From Dipteronia dyeriana (lineage: Eukaryota > Streptophyta > Magnoliopsida > Sapindales > Sapindaceae), in the NCBI GenBank assembly GCA_032871835.1, contig CM065299.1:24941074-25005073 (forward strand): a DNA stretch of 64,000 bases, given 5' to 3'. This document shows, piece after piece, positions 47,320 through 55,690 of the stretch. The notes beneath the pieces were generated by a model. The model saw nothing but the letters and a program-made list of their open reading frames with translations. It was not told where the DNA came from and did not search any database. Position numbers and translations under genes: made by a program. Numbering within the stretch: position 1 is the stretch's first letter; each line of letters starts with the position of its first letter.

Positions 47320-50025
47320 CTATCTGTTGTGACCAACTGTATGACAGATACTACACTCACGTCTGTATTTATCAGGAATAACTGTGCTCGGACCTTCATT
47401 ACTCAAAGCTGAGTTAGAACATCTCCTCGAATTATGCCCTGGTTGTCGACATCGTCTACAATTCTGTGTAGTTTTTCTCTCCAAAGTTGAGATACGGCGT
47501 GAAGCCCTCAATCGGCCTGCTTGTCTCCTTGAGCTTGGATTCAAAACAACTCTCTCAGCGATGTCAGATGGCACAATCCAAGTGAAAGGATGTCCAACCG
47601 GCATAATAGGAACAGAGTACGCATCAATAAGTGTTTGACTCTTGTAGTAGTCCGCACAGAGAGATGTGAAATTCATGTTTCGGTCCCTGTAAAAACATTG
47701 AAAATGATAGGATTCACATTTAAGTAATATTAACCGTACACAAAATTGTATGATGTACCTTGCGGCAGTTAGAGCATGAGAACATGGAAGAAGGTCCATT
47801 TGAAATTTGTTGCATGTGCAGGTCTTCCGGGCTAAGTCAACGGTCCACTGTTTTCCAGCCTGCTTCACCGAGAATATGTTCCAGTCAACTGGATTAATGG
47901 TCATAAAATTGCACTTATCAACAAGTTTGAGGATCACAAGATGTGCTGCGTCGGTCAACTGATGACGCATGGATTGTGCAGCCCTATACCGATCATGAAA
48001 CCAACATTATAGCATATTCCTAATGAATTTTGCCAAAGTCAACATAGGCAGTTGCCGTGCAAATTTAAGGCATGAGTTTATGCATTCTGCAACATTTATT
48101 GTCATGACCCTATACCTTCTGTCGGGGCAGTGTACATGGGACCACTTCTGTGGATCGGCATCAATTACATATTCATATGCATTTGGGTGCAAGTTTCGTA
48201 ACTCTTTCATGTGCCGGTTATATTGCAACTCAGTGTACGCTCATGCTGCTTTGTCCATTATTGCGGCAACATCCTTTCTATGATATCGTTTCTTAATATT
48301 TTCATAAAAGTGCCAGCAACATATGGTATGGGTGGCATAAGGGAACACTTTAGAAATCCCTGCTTCAATGCTTGTATGTCGATCAGAAATGAAAACCAAA
48401 TCATCTATATGGCCAAGGGCACCTTTCAAGCAATCCAAAAACCACTCCTATGATAGGTTGTTTTCCGAGTCACCGTACCCAAAAGCAATTGGATAAACCT
48501 GTTCATTCCCATCTTATGCAGTTGCAACAAACATTGTGCCCCCGAATCTACCCTTTAAATGGGTACCATCAACGGAAATAACTGGACGCATACACCTCTA
48601 GAATCCTCTGGCTGAGGCACCCAATGACATGAAAAAGTATAGAAATTTACCATTTTCATCGCACTGTAAGTCAGTAATCGTTCCGAGATTTCGTTGTTCC
48701 AACACGTAACCGAATGATGACAGCAGTTGGATGCTTTCCTCATGCGTTCCATAGGTCAGTGATAATGCATAATCAAGGGCTTGATGTGCCTTACTGTAAA
48801 TTATTTGGATGCCATACATTGTTTTCATGTCGGCGATTATGTCATTCGGACGCATTAGTCGACCATCATGTTGCTGCAATCTAGGTGCAACCACTTTTCC
48901 AATTATGACTGCACTAGCTTGTCGATAACGGATAAGTGTGTTCGTTGATAAAACTTCTTACTTGAAAGTAAGTCGCTTCATCTCTCCTAACCGCTGTTAA
49001 CTTCCACGTACAATTGTCCATCAAACAAACCAGATGTAATGTTGTCTTATTCGACCTTTTCACCTTCCACTCGAAGTTGTGCCGCATTGTAAAATGCCCA
49101 GCCAATCTCTTCAAATACTTTTTAGTAGGAAAAAATTGACTTTTATATATCATGCTGGCAGGTTCATCTTCTACCAAGTTTCTGCTTCCACCCATACCAA
49201 ACGAGTATGATTCTGCTCCTGGAATAACCCACGTTCTGACATTCTTAGAATCTGCTGGAGTTACATCAGGCCGGACCTCAGATGTCCCAGCTATATGTAC
49301 TGCATTAGAACTACATTTGTGTAAACGTTTTCCCTTTTTTTTGTTTTGAACGGTTCTTCATCTTCCTCATTGTTCACTACATTATATACCAGATACAAAT
49401 TTGGCTCATTAGCCACCTCATAGATTGGTAAGTTATGAGGTTCATTGATCCGCTCATTGTTCATGTCATTGTACATCTCATTGTATTGGTGGTTGTACTA
49501 CCCAGCATTCATTTCAATATGACAACCGAAATCATCGTCTAATTGAACTCCAACTATATCACCATGGTCGGCTACTTCCGGTGGGACACCACATAGGTTT
49601 TCCCTACTGTCAATCCCACTTCTTTCTGTGAACAACTGGTTGCTTTCGCCTGAAGATAGAAAATGTTGGGTGTTATCATGGGGAGGGATTTCTTCACCGA
49701 TGACACCTCCTGCAGCTCTATCAATTAAACTGACACATACTTGAGGGATCACCATATCTTCCCCTAGCATAAACAAAACATCATAGTCATTTCTTATAAA
49801 TGTGCGACATGTTGTCCAGGGAATGATTGATATAGATTGTAGATCAGCAATGTATTTGTTCACATCGTACTTCACAATGGTTTGTACGATCGACACCAGC
49901 TCTTCGTAAGTCATATTTCTAGACACATACATTCCTTGGTTATCGGAACCAAGAAACCTCTGACTTCCATCAGTTAATTGCTCCCATCGACCGTTATAAG
50001 ATATTACTAATCTAACCCGATCCAT
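47320..50025 (-). pseudogene. mudrA: mudrA-type MULE transposase
   Basis: The start is ATG at 50025-50023 (MDRVRLVISYNGRWEQL, a PB1-like N-terminus). Going down in coordinate: an acidic linker (49290-49700); a MuDR DNA-binding region at 48914-49195 with MRHNFEWKVKRSNKT and CTWKLTAVRRDEA; the DDE region with ISVDGTHLKG (about 48580), IDDLVFISDRHTS (48400) and TICCWHFYENIKK (48320); a SWIM zinc finger CTCNKFQMDLLPCSHALTAA (47830-47770); and zinc knuckles CRRCRQPGHNSRRC (near 47450) and CSICHTVGHNR. In-frame stops interrupt it before RCMRPVISVDG, before DGNEQVYPIAFG, at the Trp of the S-W-EWFLDCLKG phrase, after DKAA, and near 48000. It is therefore a recently inactivated copy of otherwise full length. 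Confidence 0.88.
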
Positions 50026-50129
50026 TGTCCTGTTAAAATCACCATCACAAACAATTATTAACAAATTAAAAAAATTACTTTTACAAGTACTAAGAATTAC
50101 AAAAATTTCTCAGTTGTAACTGATCGACA

Positions 50130-50700
50130 GCATGTTCTTTGGAATCGAGTTTTTTTTTTGTAATGGATCGAGAACATTTACAAACGGATCGAACTTTTTA
50201 GAGAGGGATCGAGAACATTTTCTAAGTTATCGAGCTCAAATGGATCGAGTACTTTTTATAAGGGATCGAGAACTTTTTCAAGGGTTCGAGAATAATTTAC
50301 AACAGATCGATAACTTTTATAACGGTTCGATTCGAGAACTTTTATCGAGAATATTTGTCAAATTATCGAGAACTTTTATCAAGGGATCGAGAACTTTTAA
50401 CAAGGGAACGAGAACTTTTTCTAAGGGATCGAGAACATTTATAACGGTTAGAGAACTTTTTTTAGGGATCGAGAATATTTGTCAAGGGATCGAGAACTTT
50501 TATCAAGGGATCGAGAACTTTTTCTAAGGGACCGAGAACTTTTTCTAAGGGATCGAGAAATTTTTAAAGGGATCGAGAATGTTTTTAAGGGATCGAGATT
50601 ATTTGTCAAATTATCGAGAAATTTTATAACTGTTCGAGAACTTTTGATCAGGGATCGAGAACTTTTCCTAGGGATCGAGCATTTTTTTAGAGACAGAGTC
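50130..50700. repeat. GATCGAGAA array 2
   Basis: About 25-30 copies of GGGATCGAGAACTTTTNTCAA-like units lie in the same orientation as array 1, immediately upstream of the transposase gene. The repeat is direct, not inverted, with respect to array 1, so it is not part of the inverted termini. Confidence 0.9.
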
Positions 50701-50883
50701 AAGTTTTTCAGACAAGTTTTTTTGGGAGATACCAACGAGTTCAGAAAGTTGCTTTTTAAAAATTAAAGTTTAGGGGCAATTTCGGTAGTTCACCGTAATA
50801 GGTGCATTTTAAACTTAAGTTATTAAAAGGGTGACATCATCACAACACACCTTAAAAAAGGTGACATATCTCACCATTTCCAC

Positions 50884-51460
50884 TATATATATATATATAT
50901 AGTCCAGTTCTAATCGGTGCGTATTGATATAACTTATATCAGTACGTTGTATGTAGACCACTGATTATAGAGAAGTTTTGACAGTATATACACTTTGAGT
51001 CAGAGTATATAAATCTAATGGTCTACATACAACGCACCGATAAAGTTATATCAGTGCGCACTGACTTGAACATTTTAGTATATATATATATACTAAAATA
51101 ACTTAAATTTACGATTTAAAGTTTTGAACATCTCAACCATCCATATGTTTTTAATCTAAATGTTATAAATACATTAAAATCTCAGCCATTGTATTTATAA
51201 CACACATGTAGTTAAGATGTTAAACTCAAAATTTTAAAACGATTTAGTTTGATTATATATGTATAGAGTAAAAGTGTATAAATATAATGGTCAACATCTA
51301 ACACAGTTGTAAATTTATATAAGTGTTTAATGAATAGAATTTTTATTTATATATAATATGTTTCACGCGTTAATGGAACTACCAAGAATATGAATAAGTC
51401 AAAACTTGTTTTACATTACATTTTCGTTGATTTTATTGAGATTTCATTTCACCACCCAAA
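50884..51460. repeat. Tandemly duplicated block, unit 2, right part
   Basis: After a TA-rich junction the sequence follows unit 1: the M1 MITE, then CTTGAACATTTTAGTATAT, the undisturbed counterpart of the GypB target site (about 51095-51110), then AACATCTCAACCATCC and TTTCACGCGTTAATGG. Confidence 0.8.
50907..51071. repeat. Palindromic MITE, family M1, copy 3
   Basis: Close match to 34223-34386, with inverted halves sharing GTTGTATGTAGACCA and its complement. Confidence 0.88.
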
Positions 51461-51915
51461 TCACACCATAACATTACAAATTACGACACTTATTGACTAT
51501 TAACATTACAAACTGTGATTTCCCTATCCATATTTTTTATATAGTTTTAAGAAAAAGGTATTTTAAGATATATATATTCACTAAATTACGAAAATATATA
51601 TTTAGAAAAGTAGTTATTTCGCAGTAGTACAGCTTAATATTATCATATATCTTACATATTTCTGAACCAATTTGAGTATCAGTTTAAAAAAAAAAAACAA
51701 ATAAAGAAAAAATCTGAATCAAACAATGTGTACAACTTAGAGTAATGACGTTAAATTTGACCAAAATATTTGTTTATTCACTTGACAATCTATTTTGACA
51801 TATTCTACCATGATTTCCATTAACCAACAACTCCTCATTTCCTTTTGATTATTTAATTCTTCTCAAACTATGATAAGAGACTTCTTCTTGGCGAAGTGGT
51901 CATCGTAGCCAGAAA
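51461..51915. other. Upstream region of the BBE-like gene
   Basis: AT-rich DNA with no gene. W-box cores TTGACC (51757-51762) and TTGACA (about 51782) and a TGACG core (51746) lie 210-260 bp before the start codon. These suit pathogen-responsive expression but are short enough to occur by chance. Confidence 0.45.
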
Positions 51916-51919
51916 CCCC

Positions 51920-51927
51920 TATATATA
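51920..51927 (+). promoter_or_regulatory. TATA box of the BBE-like gene
   Basis: TATATATA lies 71 bp upstream of the start codon, in CCCCTATATATACATGG. The leader would be short (about 45 bp) and A-rich. Confidence 0.65.
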
Positions 51928-51997
51928 CATGGTCGCTCCATCTCTCGGAAGACATCAAACACACAGAAGAAAAATAAAACAAGATCGCATTTAAAAA

Positions 51998-53578
51998 ATG
52001 ATTTCAATTAAAATTTCTCCAACCATTTACGTTCTCTCGATATTCCTTCTCTTGTCAGCTTCATTGACAACTTCGTTTTCAATTCAAAACAATTTCATCA
52101 AATGCCTCTCTACCAATTCTCATGTCCCCATTCCATCCACCACCATATTCACCCCAAACAATTCTTCATTTGCAACAATCTTGGTTTCTAGGGCTGAAAA
52201 TCTCCGGTTAACGGAGCCTTCAGTCCCGAAGCCAGTGTTGCTCTTCACACCTTTGAATGAATCCCATGTCCAAGCTGCTGTCATTTGCTCCAAGAAGCTT
52301 GGCATCAACATTAGGTTTCGGAGCGGGGGACATGACTTCGAGGGCCTTTCGTATGTATCCTTTATCGAAAAGCCTTTTGTGGTGATAGACCTCGCTAACC
52401 TTCGATCAATTAGCGTTGATATCGAAAAAGAAACAGCTTGGGTTCAAGTTGGTGCAACATTGGGTGAAGTCTACTACAGCATTGCTGAGAAAAGCAAAGT
52501 CCATGGCTTCCCTGCTGGTTTTTGCCCTAGCGTAGGAGTCGGCGGACACATCACTGGAGGTGGTTATGGCTCTTTGTTGCGAAAATATGGCTTGGCTGCT
52601 GACAATGTTGTTGATGCCCTAATTGTTGACGCCAATGGAAGACTCCTGGACCGAAAATCCATGGGCGAAGACCTATTTTGGGCCATACGCGGAGGAGGCG
52701 GAGGAAGTTTCGCTGCTATTCTTTCATGGAAGATAAAGCTGGTTGCAGTCCCGGAAACTGTAACAGTTTTTACAGTTGCGAGGAACCAAGACACGAAACT
52801 TTTATATAGATGGCAACAAGTTGTAGACAAGCTTGATGACAATCTCCAAATTAGGGTTCAGATGTTAAATATCAATGCAACTGTTATAACAACATACAGT
52901 GCTCTATTTCTTGGTGGCGCTGATAGGCTTCTCCAAGTATTGCAAGTGAGCTTCCCGGAGCTCGGATTGACTCGTGTAGATTGTATCGAAACAAGTTGGA
53001 TCCGTTCTGTGCTTTACTTCGACAACAACCCAGTTAATGCCTCTCTTGAAATTCTACGTCGCCGTAGATTCTCCAATAGGTTCTACTACAAATCCAAAGT
53101 GGACTTTGTTCAAGAACCAATACCTGAGATGGCGCTCGAGGAGCTACAAAAGAGGCTATTGGAAGAAGAGAATCCGGTGATTGTTTGGACACCTTACGGT
53201 GGGATGATGAGCAGGATATCGGAATCTGAAACGCCATTCCCCCATCGGAAGGGGAACATATTCAAATTCAATTACTTTGTGGGTTGGTTGGATGGAGACG
53301 ATGAGAATGAAGCAAGACACATGAATTGGGTGAGGAGTCTATACAGCTACATGACTCCTTATGTGTCCAAATCTCCAAGAGCAGCATATGTCAATTACAA
53401 GGATCTTGATTTGGGGATCAACAACAGAGGTAACACAAGTCTCATTCAAGCTACTTCTTGGGGTCTCAAATATTTTAAGGGAAACTTTAAAAGATTGGTC
53501 AAAGTTAAGACCAAAGTTGATCCACACAACTTGTTCAGGCATGAGCAGAGCATACCAACTTTTGGCTTGAAAAGATAA
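51998..53578 (+). CDS. Berberine-bridge-enzyme-like FAD-linked oxidoreductase
   Basis: A 526-aa intronless gene, the usual structure and length for plant BBE-like enzymes, which oxidise alkaloids, monolignols, oligosaccharides or cannabinoid precursors. Residues 1-28 are a hydrophobic signal peptide (YVLSIFLLLSASLTTSFS), so secretion or vacuolar delivery is likely. The FAD-binding domain spans about 75-250. His112 in RSGGHDFEGLSY and Cys176 in PAGFCPSVGVGGH are the two residues that bind FAD bicovalently in this family. GGGYG (187-191) and DLFWAIRGGGGGSF (225-238) follow. The C-terminal BBE domain ends with YVNYKDLDLG (464-473) and KVDPHNLFRHEQSIP. NYF at 425-427 stands where many relatives have a Gln or Glu after IFK-x, an unusual active-site residue if my alignment by eye is right. 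The substrate cannot be inferred. The frame is intact, so it is probably functional. Confidence 0.95.
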   Translation: MISIKISPTIYVLSIFLLLSASLTTSFSIQNNFIKCLSTNSHVPIPSTTIFTPNNSSFATILVSRAENLRLTEPSVPKPVLLFTPLNESHVQAAVICSKKLGINIRFRSGGHDFEGLSYVSFIEKPFVVIDLANLRSISVDIEKETAWVQVGATLGEVYYSIAEKSKVHGFPAGFCPSVGVGGHITGGGYGSLLRKYGLAADNVVDALIVDANGRLLDRKSMGEDLFWAIRGGGGGSFAAILSWKIKLVAVPETVTVFTVARNQDTKLLYRWQQVVDKLDDNLQIRVQMLNINATVITTYSALFLGGADRLLQVLQVSFPELGLTRVDCIETSWIRSVLYFDNNPVNASLEILRRRRFSNRFYYKSKVDFVQEPIPEMALEELQKRLLEEENPVIVWTPYGGMMSRISESETPFPHRKGNIFKFNYFVGWLDGDDENEARHMNWVRSLYSYMTPYVSKSPRAAYVNYKDLDLGINNRGNTSLIQATSWGLKYFKGNFKRLVKVKTKVDPHNLFRHEQSIPTFGLKR

Positions 53579-53831
53579 GAGATAATTTAATAGCGGTGGG
53601 TACGGAGGCTACTGCCAACGTGGAGCATTTACATGGTTTGATTGGAATATTGTTTTTATACTTAATTTTTTGTATATGGGTTATTTATCGTGAAAATAAT
53701 GAAATATGATGTGTTGCACCGTTTTAATAACTTAAGTTTAAAAAGTATCAATTATGGTGAACTTTCTAAATTGTTTTTAAATAATATATTTTTTAATCTT
53801 ATTGTGTTTCCATCTACATTTTGAAAACGAT

Positions 53832-53886
53832 AACTTGTCTCTCTCCAAAAAACTTGTCTCTCTCCAAAAAACTTGTCTCTCTCCAG
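53832..53886. repeat. 19-bp tandem triplication
   Basis: AACTTGTCTCTCTCCAAAA occurs three times head to tail (the last copy is partial) inside the short Mutator relative. Confidence 0.9.
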
Positions 53887-54009
53887 ATTCTGTATAAGAA
53901 GATAACCTATATTTGTGATCTTCGTTTATATATTTTTATATATTTCTATGTGGTTTAACAATGTATCCATTCATTATGATTTGTTATCCAGTCTTTATAT
54001 GAACATTTT

Positions 54010-54710
54010 ATTTTTCAAAGGATCGAGCATTTTATTTTTGAAAATAATGTTTAGTTAAATCGAAAATATTTGTAGCCAAATCGAGTTTTTTTTTTAATAT
54101 ATTCGAACTTATTTTTTAAAGAATCGAGCATTTGTTAAAGGATTAAGAAATTTTTAAAGGATCGAGAATTTTTTTCAAATGATCGAGATTATTTTCAAAT
54201 GATCGAATCGATAATATTTTTCAAAGGATCGAGAATATTTTTTAAAGGATCGAGAATTTTTGTCAAATGATCGAGAATAATTTTCAAAGTATCGAGATTT
54301 TTTTCAAAAGATCGAGAATACTTTTCAAAAGATCGAATCGAGAATATTTTTCAAAGAATCGAGATTTTTTTTCAAAGGATCGAGATTTTTTTTTCAAAGG
54401 ATCGAGAATATTTTTTAAAGGATCGAGAATATTTTTCAAAGGATCGAGAATTTTTGTCAAATGATCGAGAAGATTTTTCAAAGGATCGATAATATTTTTC
54501 AAAGGATCGATAATATTTTTCAAAGGATGGAGAATTTTTTTCAAATGATCGATAATTTTTTTAAAGGATCGAGATTTTTTTTTTAGAAAATTAGATTTAG
54601 TTAAACCGAGTATATTTGTAGCGAATTCGAGCATATATTAGAAAGAATAGAGGATTTTTTTTTAAAAGAATCAAACATTTTTCAAAGGATCGAGATTTTT
54701 TTTTTAAATA
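54010..54710. repeat. GATCGAGAA array 3
   Basis: More than 25 copies of AAAGGATCGAGAATATTTTTC-like units lie in the same orientation as arrays 1 and 2. Successive GATC positions at 54421, 54442, 54463, 54485 and 54506 show 21-22 bp spacing. Confidence 0.92.
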
Positions 54711-54974
54711 CTGACTAGAAAAAAAAGCTCCGGGGGCACTGCCCCTTGCCCCCCCCCGGTGAGCTCAACCCCTGAATGCGTCTGCGTAGTGCCTGAATTT
54801 CAATGAAACTCTCTCTATTTCATAACTCTCACTGTAAAAAAAATGAATGAAAGATTCTGTTGGAACAACTATTGGGGGCATTTTTGTCCGTTTACCATAA
54901 TAGATGTCTTTTAAACATAAGTTATTAAAGCAGTGACAGTATTGAAACGTCATCTTCAAAAAGCATTATTTATT

Positions 54975-55690
54975 TTTTGAGCCATTTTTTATACGTAGTG
55001 GGTAAATGCTCAATATATTGATGATATTTAAAGGCATGAGATACTAATTAATCGCTAAAATGTTAATTGTTGAATTTTTTTGGAAGCGTACAACTTATAT
55101 GCTACTGAAAAAAAAAATCTAATATCCTTTTTCCACACTGATCATGTATGAATGAATTGGTTCTCTTGACATAGGCCCATCGAAAAATATGTGCAAATTC
55201 TTAGAACAAAATTTTCTCCAAAAAAGAAAAAAAAAGCTTTTTTTTCTTTTTTTTATCAGAAAATGTCAAGTTTTTCAACTTAAAGAAGAGGTCAAGTCAT
55301 TATGAAAGCAAAAGTGAAACATTAGACTGTGGTGTGAGTCATTCATATATGATTGAATGCTCAGGTCATATGCAAACGGACTCAAGCAAATTGAAGTAGT
55401 CTCAAGTTAAAGGAAGCTGAAAATGTAAAAAGAAAGAAACTAATATATGTGAATGGGATAAGAAAAGACTGATCAAAATTAGTTATTAAAGTCATCGGAA
55501 GTTTAACTTTCTAAATATTCTTGAAATTAGTCAATTTCAATTTGAATGAAACCAAACTATATTGAAGAAAATAAATAAGGTATATTGAAATTAACACGGT
55601 TTATTGAAATACCGGTGAATATTGAAGCACGGTATGTTTCAAAAATTTCTCCAAAAATTTATATTTTTTTCAAACATTTCTTTAACTTGC
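54975..55690. other. Intergenic DNA, possibly including an undefined LTR
   Basis: No gene is supportable. The GypC 3' LTR should lie around here or just to the right, but its other copy is outside the window, so no boundary can be drawn. Confidence 0.45.

Larger units (their letters stand above)
42046..50883. mobile_element. Kaonashi-like Mutator element carrying a ULP gene
   Basis: An 8.8-kb element has two convergent genes: a DUF1985/Ulp1-type gene on the plus strand and a mudrA-type transposase on the minus strand. The ends are imperfectly inverted over about 90 bp. The clearest match is GTAAGTTTAAAATACATCAT (42109 on) with the complement of the right end, CTTAAGTTTAAAATGCACCT. Both ends sit in TA-rich DNA, so the 8-10 bp target duplication cannot be read. 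The duplicated block gives independent support: 33.8-34.4 kb represents the same locus without the element. Long GATCGAGAA arrays lie inside both ends. The pairing of transposase with a ULP-like gene is the published hallmark of Kaonashi MULEs. Confidence 0.85.
53690..54965. mobile_element. Short non-autonomous relative of the Kaonashi-like element
   Basis: The ends share sequence with the 8.8-kb element: TTTTAATAACTTAAGTTTAAA at 53722 and its inverted counterpart TTTAAACATAAGTTATTAAA near 54911. The interior is mostly a GATCGAGAA array plus a GC-rich palindromic segment at 54727-54770. Flanking TTATTTATC (53681-53689) and TTATTTATT (54966-54974) form a candidate 9-bp duplication with one change. 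It has no coding capacity. It starts 111 bp after the BBE-like stop codon and may supply or overlap that gene's 3' end. Confidence 0.75.
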
